Shown here: piece by piece, positions 1-8,837 of the stretch
Position numbering within the stretch: position 1 is the stretch's first letter
How the letters are laid out: each line of letters opens with the position of its first letter
Assembly (NCBI RefSeq): GCF_003853415.1
Contig: NZ_QTPP01000007.1
Coordinates: forward strand, 1 to 64,000
Source of the DNA: Burkholderia sp. Bp9142
Lineage (GTDB): Bacteria > Pseudomonadota > Gammaproteobacteria > Burkholderiales > Burkholderiaceae
Direction: 5' to 3'
DNA length: 64,000 bases
Made by a program: the position numbers and the translations under genes
Notes under the pieces: generated by a model
What the model saw: the letters and a program-made list of their open reading frames with translations, nothing else
Told to the model about the DNA's origin: nothing
Database searches by the model: none

Positions 1-465
1 ACCAACCTGATGGCCGGCCTGATCGAGACGCTCGCGATGGCGCCGTACCACGGCCGCGCGGACATGCCGGAAATCGCGCGCACGCTGCATCTGGAAGTGG
101 ACGACCTGTTCCCGATCGCCGAAGTGTTGCAGTACCTCGGTTTCGCGGACGTGCGGGAAGGCGACGTGTTCCTGACGCCGCCGGGGCGCGTGTTCGCGGA
201 GTTCGGCACGCAGGAGCGCAAGCTGATGTTCGCGGATCACCTGCTGAAGCACGTGCCGCTCGCCGCGCGGATCAAGAAGGTGCTGAACGAGCGCCCGGGC
301 CATCGCGCGCCGCGCGTGCGCTTCGAGCAGGAGCTGGAGGATTTCCTGTCGGACGGCGCGGCCGAGGAAACGCTCGACGCGGTGATCGACTGGGGTCGTT
401 ACGGCGAGATCTTCTCGTACAACGACCAGACCGAAATCTTCAGTCTCGAGGACGTCGAGTCCTGA
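1..465 (+). CDS. ABC transporter ATP-binding protein, C-terminal part (partial at window edge)
   Basis: The reading frame is open from base 1 and ends at the TGA at 463-465, so only the last ~154 residues are present. They match, from memory, the AAA-associated C-terminal domain attached to nitrate/sulfonate-type ABC ATPases in Burkholderia: a winged-helix-like stretch (MPEIARTLHLEVDDLFPIAE) followed by the TPPGRVFAEFGTQERK segment. The Walker motifs would lie upstream of the window. Role inferred: energising uptake of an anion such as nitrate, sulfonate or bicarbonate at the inner membrane. The substrate cannot be read from this fragment. Confidence 0.75.
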   Translation, partial: TNLMAGLIETLAMAPYHGRADMPEIARTLHLEVDDLFPIAEVLQYLGFADVREGDVFLTPPGRVFAEFGTQERKLMFADHLLKHVPLAARIKKVLNERPGHRAPRVRFEQELEDFLSDGAAEETLDAVIDWGRYGEIFSYNDQTEIFSLEDVES

Positions 466-473
466 GCCGCCGA

Positions 474-493
474 GCCGGGCCGTGCGGCCCGGC
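474..493. terminator. GC-rich hairpin between convergent genes
   Basis: A perfect 9-bp inverted repeat (GCCGGGCCG, then TG, then CGGCCCGGC) lies 9 bp after the ABC gene stop and before the convergent lipoprotein gene. There is no T-run, so terminator function is inferred from position only. Confidence 0.4.
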
Positions 494-535
494 ATCCGCA
501 TGCGCCGCGCTTGCCAGGCGCCGTGCATCGTATCG

Positions 536-1030
536 TTACTGCAGGTTGCCCCACCGATCGACGGCCGGTTCCGCCGATGCCCACTTCCAGTGCGTGCCTT
601 GCTGGCACGCATTCGCGAAATACCAGTCGGCCTTGTCGCCGTCCTTCACCGAGAACGCGAATTCCTTGCACAGCGCAAGCGCCGTCGAGTACGCGCGCGT
701 GACGCGCACCTCGCCTTCGCCGTTTTCCAGTGGCAGCGTGTTCTTCACCTGCCACGGTTTCACTTCGCCGACGGCCAGGCTGCCGGCCGCCTTCGCGATC
801 GCGTCCTGCTGGTTCTGATGGAGCTGCTTCATCGTGCGGTTGACGGCTTCGTCCGTCGCCGCCTGCACGGCAATGCCGACACCGACGCCGACGGCCGGAT
901 TCGCGGTGACGAGGCCCGTCGCCGCGCCGGCGAGCGCGCCGCTCGCCGCGCCGACCGAGCCGCAGCCTGACAGCGCGGCGCTGGCCGCGCACAGCGCGCC
1001 GATCGCCGCGATACGGATCGCGACGCTCAT
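536..1030 (-). CDS. small glycine-rich lipoprotein, paralogue A
   Basis: 164 residues with a lipoprotein-type signal (hydrophobic stretch ending ALSGC at about residues 18-23), so probably anchored in the outer or inner membrane facing the periplasm. A Gly/Ala-rich segment at about residues 23-60 resembles glycine-zipper segments. The C-terminal half carries a CKEFAF...WYFANACQQG motif ending EPAVDRWGNLQ. The start ATG (1028-1030) overlaps the stop of the upstream paralogue (ATGA), so the two genes are translationally coupled. Function unknown. Sequence and layout indicate an old tandem duplication. Confidence 0.75.
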   Translation of the reverse strand: MSVAIRIAAIGALCAASAALSGCGSVGAASGALAGAATGLVTANPAVGVGVGIAVQAATDEAVNRTMKQLHQNQQDAIAKAAGSLAVGEVKPWQVKNTLPLENGEGEVRVTRAYSTALALCKEFAFSVKDGDKADWYFANACQQGTHWKWASAEPAVDRWGNLQ

Positions 1031-1617
1031 TGCAGCGCGCCCCAGCGTTCGGTCGCCGGTTCCGCCGCCGCCCATTTCCACACGGGACCGTCGCGGCAGA
1101 TCGTGGCGACGTAGAACGCCGATTGCGCGGCCTTGTCGGCCTTCGCGGGCGTGTCGACCGCGAACACGATTTCCTTGCAGTCGAGCGGACCGATGCTGAT
1201 CATCCGGCTGACCGTCACGCGGCCCTGTTCGTCGTCCTCGATCGGGAACGAATGGTGCGTCGACCACGGCGCGACGCCGCCGACGTCGAGCGGGCCCGCC
1301 GCCTTCGCGATCTGTTCCTGCGTGTAGCGGTGTGCGACGCGCTGCGTGTACTGGACGCCCGCCCGCGCGCCGGCCACGGCGCCGAGGCCGATGCCCGTCG
1401 CGACGGCGGCATTGTTGGTGACCTTGGAGGCGATCGCGGCGCCCGCGATACCGGCGCCGGCGGTCGCGCCTTCGCTGTACAGCGAGTTGCAGCCGGACAG
1501 CAGTGCGGCCGTGGCGAGCGCGGCCAGCACGGTGCGCGCCGTCATGGCCCGGCGCGGCGGTTCGAAACGAATGTTCATCCCTGAGTGCAAGTCCTGTCTG
1601 GGTGAGCGGCGACGCAT
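1027..1617 (-). CDS. small glycine-rich lipoprotein, paralogue B
   Basis: Up to 196 residues. A hydrophobic stretch ends in LLSGCNS and is followed by a Gly/Ala-rich segment. The C-terminal half has the same pattern as the downstream gene (CKEIVF, FYVATICRDG, then EPATERWGALQ). The ATG at 1617 has the best ribosome site (AAGGGGG, 5 bp spacing) but leaves a long basic stretch before the signal. The ATGs at 1578 and 1545 give a more usual lipoprotein leader but poor ribosome sites. Expressed with paralogue A through the ATGA overlap. Role unknown; possibly envelope-associated. Confidence 0.7.
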   Translation of the reverse strand: MRRRSPRQDLHSGMNIRFEPPRRAMTARTVLAALATAALLSGCNSLYSEGATAGAGIAGAAIASKVTNNAAVATGIGLGAVAGARAGVQYTQRVAHRYTQEQIAKAAGPLDVGGVAPWSTHHSFPIEDDEQGRVTVSRMISIGPLDCKEIVFAVDTPAKADKAAQSAFYVATICRDGPVWKWAAAEPATERWGALQ

Positions 1618-1851
1618 GCGCGCCCCCTTGCCGCGTCATTGTTTCGCAATTGTCATAGGAAAATTGCAAAGCTTTGACAAATCGCCGCGCGGCGGCTCGC
1701 GCGCATACGCGCGGCGCTATTGTCGGACAGATGGCTGGACCGGGGTCGAAACGTTACAAATTGAAGGTAATTGTTACCGTGGCGTGCGAGGAAGCGACCT
1801 AGACTGTTTAGTTATGGAATGTTTCTACGACGGCTCCGAGCCGCGCCACAT

Positions 1852-2058
1852 ATGAGACACCCAGCCATGCGCCGTTCGAAACGGTTTTCTCCCCGGCCGC
1901 CCGATGCGGGCGCCGAGCGTCCGCAGACCGACACGCCGGCCGCACCGCCTGCCGGCGCGCCCGACGCGACGCCGTCCGACGGCGATCACAACCAGGGCGG
2001 CGCACGCCCGGAAGGGCTCGACTATCAACGCGACCTCGGCCAGGAGCAGGACGCTTGA
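1852..2058 (+). CDS. hypothetical small proline/aspartate-rich protein
   Basis: 68 residues from the ATG at 1852, or 63 from the ATG at 1867. Disordered composition rich in Pro, Ala, Asp and Gln (PDAGAERPQTD, GLDYQRDLGQEQDA). No domain recognised and no convincing ribosome site. It is supported mainly by codon bias and by lying in the same direction 150 bp ahead of otsA. Confidence 0.4.
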   Translation: MRHPAMRRSKRFSPRPPDAGAERPQTDTPAAPPAGAPDATPSDGDHNQGGARPEGLDYQRDLGQEQDA

Positions 2059-2208
2059 TCCCGTCGCCGTTGCATTCCGCTGCCGCATTTCATTGCGCTC
2101 TTTGTCGCATCGCTCACATCTGAATCGCCGCGCGACTGCCTCCGGGCCGTCGCGTCCGCCTTGGCGCGCGCCGCGCGTCATCCAATCGAATCGAGGAGGG
2201 GAAGCCGC

Positions 2209-3630
2209 ATGAGCAGATTGATCGTGGTATCGAACCGTGTCGCCGCCGGCGAGGACACGCGCCCGAGCGCAGGCGGTCTCGCGGTCGGCGTGATGGACGC
2301 GCTGAAGGAGACCGGCGGCGTCTGGTTCGGCTGGAACGGCGAGATCGTCGGTACGCCCGACGCCGCCCCCGCGATCCAGCGGGACGGCAACGTCACGTAT
2401 GCGACGGTCGGGCTGACCCGGCGCGACTACGATCAGTACTATCGCGGCTTCTCGAACGCGACGCTGTGGCCGGTGTTTCACTATCGCGGCGATCTCGCGC
2501 GCTTCGACCGGCAGGAGTACGCGGGCTATCTGCGCGTGAACGCAATGCTCGCGAAGCAGATCGCCGCGCTGCTGCGGCCCGACGACCTGATCTGGGTGCA
2601 CGACTACCACCTGCTGCCGTTTGCGCATTGCCTGCGCGAGCTCGGCGTGAAGAACCCGATCGGCTTCTTCCTGCACATTCCGTTTCCGTCGCCCGACATG
2701 CTGCGCGTCGTGCCGCCGCATGAGGAACTCGTGAAGTTCATGTGCGCATACGACATCGCGGGTTTCCAGACCGGCGCCGACAAGCAGGCGTTCACCGACT
2801 ACATCGAGCGGCGCGGGATCGGCGCGGCGAGCGACGACGGGATGCTGCACGCGCACGGCCGCGTCGTGAAGGTCGCCGCCTATCCGATCGGCGTGTATCC
2901 GGACGCGATCGCCGAGGCGGCCGTCCAGTACGGCGCGCGCAAGCCGGTCAAGATGCTGCGCGACGCGCTCGACGGCCGCAAGCTCGTGATGAGCGTCGAC
3001 CGGCTCGACTATTCGAAGGGGCTCGTCGAACGCTTCCAGTCGTTCGAGCGGATGCTCGCCAACGCGCCGGGCTGGCAGGGGCGCGTATCGCTCGTGCAGA
3101 TCGCGCCGCCGACGCGCTCCGACGTGCAGACCTACCAGCGCATTCGCGAAACGCTCGAAGGCGAGGCCGGCCGCATCAACGGCCGCTTCTCGCAGCTCGA
3201 CTGGACGCCGATCCAGTACCTGAACCGCAAGTACGAGCGCAATCTGCTGATGGCGTTCTTCCGGATGTCGCAGGTCGGCTACGTGACGCCGTTGCGCGAC
3301 GGGATGAATCTCGTCGCGAAGGAATACGTCGCGTCGCAGGATCCGGCCGATCCGGGCGTGCTCGTGCTGTCGGAATTCGCGGGCGCGGCGGCCGAGCTGA
3401 CCGGCGCGGTGCTCGTCAATCCGTACGACCTGTCGCAGATGGCCGACGCGCTCGAGCGCGCGCTGTCGATGCCGCTCGCGGAGCGGCAGGCACGGCATGA
3501 AGAGAACCTCGCGCGGCTGCGCGAAAACAACCTGTCGGTCTGGCGCGACACGTTCGTCGCCGACCTGCGCAGCGTCGCGGCGGCCGCGTCGGTCACGCAG
3601 CGCGCGGGCCGGCGGGCCGCGCATGTCTGA
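2209..3630 (+). CDS. otsA: alpha,alpha-trehalose-phosphate synthase (UDP-forming)
   Basis: 473 residues, the normal length for bacterial OtsA (glycosyltransferase family 20, GT-B fold). It transfers glucose from UDP-glucose to glucose-6-phosphate in the cytoplasm, giving trehalose-6-phosphate for osmoprotection. Visible hallmarks are the N-terminal VVSNRVA strand and glycine loop (GGLAVGV, residues 22-28), HDYHLLPFA at about 131, the phosphate-binding [11 protein letters not shown] at about 262-272, and [11 protein letters not shown] at about 387. The start at 2209 has a strong ribosome site (GAGGAGGGG). The longer reading frame from 2161 lacks one. The gene ends inside the next gene (8-bp overlap). 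No otsB phosphatase gene is in the window. Confidence 0.95.
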   Translation: MSRLIVVSNRVAAGEDTRPSAGGLAVGVMDALKETGGVWFGWNGEIVGTPDAAPAIQRDGNVTYATVGLTRRDYDQYYRGFSNATLWPVFHYRGDLARFDRQEYAGYLRVNAMLAKQIAALLRPDDLIWVHDYHLLPFAHCLRELGVKNPIGFFLHIPFPSPDMLRVVPPHEELVKFMCAYDIAGFQTGADKQAFTDYIERRGIGAASDDGMLHAHGRVVKVAAYPIGVYPDAIAEAAVQYGARKPVKMLRDALDGRKLVMSVDRLDYSKGLVERFQSFERMLANAPGWQGRVSLVQIAPPTRSDVQTYQRIRETLEGEAGRINGRFSQLDWTPIQYLNRKYERNLLMAFFRMSQVGYVTPLRDGMNLVAKEYVASQDPADPGVLVLSEFAGAAAELTGAVLVNPYDLSQMADALERALSMPLAERQARHEENLARLRENNLSVWRDTFVADLRSVAAAASVTQRAGRRAAHV

Positions 3631-4204
3631 GCGCGTGGAGGCGGGCGGCGCGGCGGACGACGCGTCCGCCCGCTTCTTCGTCGTCACCGGCGGCCCCGGC
3701 TCGGGCAAGAGCACGTTGCTCGATGCACTCGAGCGCAGCGGCTTCGCGCGCTCGCACGAGGCCGGCCGCGGCGTGATCCGCGACCAGATGGCGATCGACG
3801 GCCCGGCGCTGCCGTGGCGCGACCGGGCCGCGTTCGCCGAGCTGATGCTGAACTGGGAGATGCGTTCGTACCATCTCGCGCGCTGCGCGCGCGGGCCCGT
3901 GTTCTTCGATCGCGGCGTGCCGGACGTGATCGGCTACCTGCGGCTCACGGGCCTCGCGGTGCCCGCGCATGCGGAGGCCGCGGCGCGGCGCTTCCGCTAT
4001 CACCGGCGCGTGTTCATCGCGCCGCCGTGGCCCGAGATCTACGCACAGGACACCGAACGGCGGCAGGATTTCGCGGAGGCCGTGCGCACTTACGACGCGA
4101 TGGTCGATTGCTATACGGCGTACGGCTATCGGCTGATCGAACTGCCGCGCGTGAGCGTGAAGGCGCGCGTGCGCTTCGTGATGGACGCGCTCGACGCCGC
4201 ATGA
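3623..4204 (+). CDS. AAA-type P-loop ATPase/kinase-like protein
   Basis: 193 residues with a Walker A motif GGPGSGKST at about 22-30 and an acidic DRGVPD segment at about residue 95, typical of the small AAA_28 ATPase/NTPase family annotated in many proteobacteria. Substrate unknown. A small-molecule or nucleotide kinase-like role is possible. It overlaps the end of otsA by 8 bp, so the two are co-transcribed and probably translationally coupled. A link to trehalose metabolism is only suggested by this arrangement. Confidence 0.75.
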   Translation: MSERVEAGGAADDASARFFVVTGGPGSGKSTLLDALERSGFARSHEAGRGVIRDQMAIDGPALPWRDRAAFAELMLNWEMRSYHLARCARGPVFFDRGVPDVIGYLRLTGLAVPAHAEAAARRFRYHRRVFIAPPWPEIYAQDTERRQDFAEAVRTYDAMVDCYTAYGYRLIELPRVSVKARVRFVMDALDAA

Positions 4205-4229
4205 CGTGCGGACGCGGCGCGCGGCGGCG

Positions 4230-5597
4230 TCAGGTCGCCGCGTCGGGCCGCGGCGACACGATGCGCAGCATGCTGACCACCGCGGCGACCGCGGCGAACC
4301 CCGTGGCGACATAGAGTGCGATCGTCGGACCGCGGTCGGGCGCGAGCCCGAAAATCAGTGCGACGAGCGCGGCGCCGAGCGTCTGGCCCGTCAGGCGCGC
4401 CGTGCTCAGCATCCCGCCCGCGCCGCCGCTGCGCTCGCGCGGCGCCGACGACAGCATCGCGCGGTTGTTCGGCGACTGGAACAGCCCGAAGCCCGCGCCG
4501 CACAGCGCCATCCGCCACACGATGTCGACGGTGCCCGGGTGCGCGCCGATCGTCGCGAGCGACAGCAGCCCGGCCGCGAACAGCGCGAGCCCGATTCCGC
4601 CGAGGATGCCGGCCGAGTAGCGGTCCGACAGCACGCCCGCGAGCGGCGCGGCGATCACGATCACGAGCGGCCAGGGCGTCATGTAGAGGCCGGTCTCGAC
4701 CTGCGAGAAGCCGAGTGAATTCTGCAGCCAGAACGGTAGCGCGACGAACGCGAGCATCTGCGACGTGAACGACGCGACCGACGTGCAGATCGACAGTGCG
4801 AACATCGGGATGCGCATCAGGTCGACCGGCAGCAGCGGCGCCGGCTGCGACAGCTGCCGCTTCACGAAGAAGTAGCCGACGCCGAGCGCGATGGCCAGTT
4901 CGACTGCGACGTACGCACGGCTTTCGCCGTGACCGAGCCCGTCGACGGCCATGATCAGCAGGCCGAACACGCAGGCGTTCATCAGCGCGCTCGGGAAGTC
5001 GTACGGCGCGTCGTGCAGCGGGTTGGCCGGCAGCGCACGGAGGCTGCCGAACACCGCGGCGATGCCGATCGGCACGTTGACCGCGAACAGCCAGGGCCAC
5101 GACGCGAACGACAGGATCGCCGACGCGACCGTCGGGCCGATCGCCGACGACAGCGCGACCACCATCGCGTTGATCGACAGTCCGCGCCCGAGCATCGACG
5201 ACGGGTAGATCATCCGCACGAGCGCCGCGTTGACGCTCATGATGCCGGCCGCGCCGAACCCCTGGATCACGCGCATCACGGCAAGCGTCGGCAGCGAGCC
5301 GGCGAGCGCGCAGCCGAGCGACGACGCGGTGAAGAGCGCCAGGCCGGCGATGTAGACGCGGCGATAGCCGACGCGCTCGCCGAGCGACGCGAGCGGCAGC
5401 AGCGTGATCGTGACCGCGAGCTGGTAAGCGTTGACGATCCAGATCGATGCGGCGTCGGACGCGTGGAGGTCGCGCGCGATCGTCGGCAGCGCGACGTTCG
5501 CGATGGCGCCGTCGAGCACGGCGAGCGTGATGCCCAGTGCGACGCAGACGATCGCCCAGTAGCGTTGCGGAAGCGGCAGGCCGGAGTCGGCGTTCAT
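4230..5597 (-). CDS. MFS transporter, DHA2 (14-TM drug:H+ antiporter-like)
   Basis: 455 residues from the ATG at 5597, reading almost entirely as hydrophobic helices. It has the DHA2-type motif near TM1 (LDGAIANVALPTIARDL), a loop 2-3 motif (GERVGYRRVY) and the motif C region (MVVALSSAIGPTVAS) expected of proton-coupled exporters in the inner membrane. Substrate unknown. The TTG at 5651 would add a short extension. Neither start has a strong ribosome site. It converges on the ATPase gene with a 25-bp gap. Confidence 0.85.
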   Translation of the reverse strand: MNADSGLPLPQRYWAIVCVALGITLAVLDGAIANVALPTIARDLHASDAASIWIVNAYQLAVTITLLPLASLGERVGYRRVYIAGLALFTASSLGCALAGSLPTLAVMRVIQGFGAAGIMSVNAALVRMIYPSSMLGRGLSINAMVVALSSAIGPTVASAILSFASWPWLFAVNVPIGIAAVFGSLRALPANPLHDAPYDFPSALMNACVFGLLIMAVDGLGHGESRAYVAVELAIALGVGYFFVKRQLSQPAPLLPVDLMRIPMFALSICTSVASFTSQMLAFVALPFWLQNSLGFSQVETGLYMTPWPLVIVIAAPLAGVLSDRYSAGILGGIGLALFAAGLLSLATIGAHPGTVDIVWRMALCGAGFGLFQSPNNRAMLSSAPRERSGGAGGMLSTARLTGQTLGAALVALIFGLAPDRGPTIALYVATGFAAVAAVVSMLRIVSPRPDAAT

Positions 5598-5782
5598 GAC
5601 GGGAGCGAAAGCGTGGTTGTGCGCACGCCCGGGTGCCGGTTGCGTGCGCAACCATGCCTGCGGGTGGAGGCGGCGGTGAATGGCCCGGCCGGCCTGGCGG
5701 CGCAGGAGCGGGACCGGTCGAGTGTATCACCGGGCCGCATCGCGCGACGCCGGCGCCGCCGGCCGCCGGCCGGCGCGTGCAT

Positions 5783-6163
5783 TCAGCCTTCGAAGTCGAG
5801 GCCGCCGAGCCGCACGAGCGGGTCGGCCTGCGTGCGCGACGCGAGATCGATGTCCCGCGCGCCCTGCCATGCGCTCAGCTTCCTCGGCAGCGCGCTCAGG
5901 TAGTGCTCGAACCGCGCGGGCCCGTCGGGCTCCATCAGCCGTTCGATCTCGTCGGTGTCCCAGGTCAGCTCGAGGTTCAGCGGATGCACGAAGCCGCTCA
6001 CGTGCTCGTGCGGCGCGCTGCGGATCTGCACGCACGTCGGTTGCCCGTGCCCGCCGTACGGGACGACGTCGGTCAGCACGTGATCGGCGAAGAAGGCGGC
6101 GATCGCCTGCGCAATGCGCGGCGCGAATTCGGTATCGAAACGGCGGGCGGTTTCGGGCTGCAT
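5783..6163 (-). CDS. conserved hypothetical protein (DUF5594-like)
   Basis: 126 residues, acidic and soluble. It begins MQPETARRFDTEFAP and contains PYGGHGQPTCVQIR and LSAWQGARDIDLASRTQ. I recognise it as the small Burkholderia family usually listed as DUF5594, from memory. The ATG at 6163 has an AGGAG ribosome site 8 bp upstream. Function unknown. It is a single-gene unit divergent from the next gene. Confidence 0.7.
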   Translation of the reverse strand: MQPETARRFDTEFAPRIAQAIAAFFADHVLTDVVPYGGHGQPTCVQIRSAPHEHVSGFVHPLNLELTWDTDEIERLMEPDGPARFEHYLSALPRKLSAWQGARDIDLASRTQADPLVRLGGLDFEG

Positions 6164-6319
6164 GAAGGCGTCTCCTGTGTGCCGAAAATCGTAGCACGGC
6201 AGTGCCGCGTTCCGGTGTGCGTGATACGCGTAATGGCGCGTTACCACTTGCTGCATCTATTACGGCCGCGGGCAGCCACAATGCATCGCATCCAGTACCA
6301 CTTCGCGTGGGAGTCCATC

Positions 6320-6682
6320 ATGAAAAAGATTGCCGCAGTATGTGTCCTCGCCGGTTCGCTCGCCGTGGCGGGCCCGGCGTCCGCGCATGGCCGCGACGGG
6401 GGCGCCGTCATCGGCGCGCTGATCGGCGGCGCGGTGCTCGGCGCGATCGTGACGTCCGCGATGAGTCCGCCCGTCGCGTACCAGGCGCCCGTGTATCAGG
6501 CGCCGGCCTACCAGCAGCCGACGTACTACCAGGCACCGGCCTACCAGCAGCCGGCTTATCCGACCTACCAGCAGGCGCAGTACCAGGACGACGGCCCGAA
6601 CTATTGCTACGACCGCTATCAGCGCGCGTACGTGTGCGGCGCGCCCGTGTCGGGCGGCTATGCGCAGCCGGCCGGCTGGTAA
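6320..6682 (+). CDS. secreted Tyr/Gln/Pro repeat protein
   Basis: 120 residues with a clear Sec signal peptide (MKKIAAVCVLAGSLAVAGPA, cleavage near ASAHG). A glycine-zipper-like helix follows (VIGALIGGAVLGAIV), then repeats of the type YQAPxYQ/YQQPxY at about residues 50-90 and a C-terminal CYDRYQRAYVCG pair of cysteines. It is probably exported to the periplasm or surface. The repeat region varies by unit number in such proteins. A strong intrinsic terminator follows. Confidence 0.75.
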   Translation: MKKIAAVCVLAGSLAVAGPASAHGRDGGAVIGALIGGAVLGAIVTSAMSPPVAYQAPVYQAPAYQQPTYYQAPAYQQPAYPTYQQAQYQDDGPNYCYDRYQRAYVCGAPVSGGYAQPAGW

Positions 6683-6740
6683 GCGGGCGGGTGACCGGGC
6701 CCGGCGCCCATTGAATCGCCGGTGCGCCGGACGACAAAAG

Positions 6741-6771
6741 CAAAGGCCCTCGCGTGATGCGAGGGCCTTTG
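6741..6771. terminator. bidirectional intrinsic terminator
   Basis: Perfect 13-bp stem (CAAAGGCCCTCGC / GCGAGGGCCTTTG) with loop GTGAT. There are A-rich bases on the left and TTTG on the right, so it can serve both the 6320-6682 gene and the convergent lipoprotein gene at 6861. Confidence 0.85.
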
Positions 6772-6860
6772 TCATGTCGGGGGCGCCGCTATTTGCGCGC
6801 CAAACGGTGGTTGAGCGAGGCCGCGTGCGGATACAAACGGTTGCAATTGGATCCGCGGGA

Positions 6861-7193
6861 TCAGTGGCGATGGCCGCCGTTGCCGCGCCCGCCGTCTCCG
6901 CCTTCGTTCCAGTCGCCGCGGCGTCCGCCGCCGCGTCCCCAACCGCCATGATCGCCGCGATCGCGATCCCAGCGGCGGTAGTCGCGGTGTCCGCGATCCC
7001 AGTCGCGCCCGCCGCCGCCGCCCCAGATATTGACCGTGCCGTAGACGGGGGCCGCCCCGTAGGCCGGCCCGTACGCGTAGCCGGGCTCGGAATAGTAGGG
7101 CTGGCCGTAACCGTACCCGTACCCGGCGTCCGGGCCGACGACGCAGCCGGCCAGCAGCGTGGCGACGCTGGCGGCAGCAATGAGCTTCAGCAT
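6861..7193 (-). CDS. Gly/Tyr/Arg-rich lipoprotein
   Basis: 110 residues with a lipoprotein signal (ASVATLLAGC, Cys at about 17). The mature part is low complexity: a Tyr/Gly/Pro stretch (YGYGYGQPYYSEPGYAYG), then an Arg/Asp/Gly-rich tail ending GGHRH that could bind metal or be disordered. The ATG at 7193 has GGAG 7 bp upstream. Divergent from the ecotin gene across a 143-bp shared upstream region. Function unknown. Confidence 0.7.
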   Translation of the reverse strand: MLKLIAAASVATLLAGCVVGPDAGYGYGYGQPYYSEPGYAYGPAYGAAPVYGTVNIWGGGGGRDWDRGHRDYRRWDRDRGDHGGWGRGGGRRGDWNEGGDGGRGNGGHRH

Positions 7194-7336
7194 GATGTTC
7201 TCCGTTGATTCCGCTATAAGTACCGCGTGCGGGGATTCCCGGCTGTTTGCAATTGTGTCGACAAATTACAGCGTCGTAAGGTCTCGCGGCGAAAGTGTTA
7301 GCATCCCGGGCCTATTTGTCTATCAGGAGCACATCG

Positions 7337-7837
7337 ATGAAATTCGCGATCCGGGCCGTCCTGGCCGCCTTTTGCGTGACGACCGCCGCCGCCTGCGCGG
7401 CCGGGCCCGCATCGGCGCCCGCCGTGCCGGCCGAATCGATCAAGATGTTCCCGCAGCCGGCGGCCGGCCAGCAGCGCGCGGTGATCGCGCTGCCCGCGCT
7501 CGAGAACGAAGGCGATGCGCGTGTCGAGCTGATGATCGGCAAGACGCTGCAGACCGACTGCAACCAGCAATGGTTCGGCGGCGAGCTGAGCGCCGAGGAC
7601 GTGAAGGGCTGGGGCGATACGTACTATCGGCTGACCGACGTGAAGGGGCCGGCATCGACGCTGATGGCCTGCCCGGGGCAGGCGCCGCAGCGGCGGTTCG
7701 TGCAGGTGCGTGGTGACGGCCAGCTGCTGCGCTACAACAGCCGCCTGCCGCTTGTCGTGTACGTGCCGGACGGTTTCGACGTGCGCTACCGCGTGTGGCA
7801 TGCGTCGAAGGACGTACAGCACGCCGTGACGCAGTAA
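7337..7837 (+). CDS. eco: ecotin, periplasmic serine protease inhibitor
   Basis: 166 residues. A signal peptide is followed by the ecotin fold, aligned from memory with the E. coli protein: KMFPQPAAGQQRAVI, VELMIGKTLQTDCN, the reactive loop STLMACP, LRYNSRLPLVVYVPDGFDV and YRVWHAS. Met110 occupies the P1 position (Met84 in mature E. coli ecotin) and Cys75/Cys112 would form the loop disulfide. It protects the periplasm against trypsin-like and elastase-like proteases, including host ones. The start at 7337 follows AGGAGCACATCG. Confidence 0.95.
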   Translation: MKFAIRAVLAAFCVTTAAACAAGPASAPAVPAESIKMFPQPAAGQQRAVIALPALENEGDARVELMIGKTLQTDCNQQWFGGELSAEDVKGWGDTYYRLTDVKGPASTLMACPGQAPQRRFVQVRGDGQLLRYNSRLPLVVYVPDGFDVRYRVWHASKDVQHAVTQ

Positions 7838-7922
7838 AGCACCGACCGGCGCGGTCATGCGGGGGCGCCTGCCGTCGCACGGCCGCGCGTGCGTTTCGCG
7901 GGTTTCATTCCGGAGCCCGCCG

Positions 7923-8190
7923 TTATCCGCCGCTCGCGCCCGCGAGCGCCGGCCACGCGGCCAGCGCGGCTTGCGCGACCGCTTCCAGATCGCGACGGCT
8001 CGCGCCGTCGCATGCTTGAATCGACATCCCCTGTTGCACCGTCACGTAGTCGCGCGCGATCGCGTCGAGGTTCGCGTGCGTGGAGAGCGCGCCCGTTGCA
8101 ACGCCCTCGCCGAGCCGTGCGCGTAACGCGGCGACCGTCTGCTCGCGCATGGCGATCAGCGTTTGCCGGACCGTGTCCGATCTGCGCGCG
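7923..8190 (-). pseudogene. TetR-family regulator, C-terminal remnant
   Basis: The minus-strand frame ending at 7923 reads like the ligand-binding C-terminal half of a TetR regulator (TVRQTLIAMREQTVAALRAR, ANLDAIARDYVTVQQGMSIQ, AQAALAAWPAL). No DNA-binding helix-turn-helix lies ahead of it. At about 8190 the homology stops and the opposite strand becomes an SDR fragment. The DNA-binding half has been lost, so it cannot work as a repressor. Confidence 0.7.
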
Positions 8191-8577
8191 GTGATCGTCG
8201 CGTCGCAGGTGGCCGCGCGGCATCTCGGGGAGGGCGGGCGCATCGTGTCGGCCGGCAGCTGTCTCGCGACGCGCGTGCCCGATGCGGGGATGAGCCTCTA
8301 CGCGGCGAGCAAGGCCGTGCTGATCGGCTGGACGCAGGGGCTCGCGCGCGATCTGGGCGCGCGCGGCATTACGGTCAATCTCGTGCATCCGGGGTCGACC
8401 GACACCGACATGAATCCGGCCGACGGCGAGCATGCCGGTGCGCAGCGTTCGCGGATGGCCATTCCGCGGTATGGCAAGGCAGAGGACGTCGCGGCGCTCG
8501 TCGCGTTCGTCGTCGGGCCGGAAGGGCGGTCGATTAATGGTATCGGGTTGACAATCGATGGCGGTGCGAATGCATAA
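8190..8577 (+). pseudogene. short-chain dehydrogenase, C-terminal remnant
   Basis: The frame contains the second half of a classical SDR: GGRIVSAGS, the active-site YAASK (in MSLYAASKAVLIGWTQGLAR), the PGSTDTDMNP segment and the terminal INGIGLTIDGGANA. The N-terminal Rossmann glycine motif is absent. Upstream sequence in this frame is only the antisense of the TetR remnant. It is most simply explained by one deletion that removed both N-termini of a divergent TetR/SDR pair. Confidence 0.75.
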
Positions 8578-8837
8578 GCGTAGAACTGCGATGTAATTCG
8601 CTTGTGTGCTGCCGGCAGCCGAGGCACCGATGCCGCGCGCGCCGGAATCCGATCCCGAGGTCTGCGTATTGAGGAAGGTTCGGGCTTCTACGCAATACCG
8701 GATGCGTGTCAGCCGCGATGAATGACAGAGGATAACGAACGGTTTGATGCGCGTCATGACAATCGCTGCACGGAATTCATTTACAAAGTGGCCTGGCGTA
8801 CCTACGATGACGCCAACTTGGGATAGCGGAACATCGT

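Noticed and set aside
2178..5903. Many long open frames opposite or out of frame with otsA, the ATPase and the MFS gene
   Set aside because: Arg/Ala-rich translations typical of shadows in high-GC DNA, with no domains or ribosome sites.
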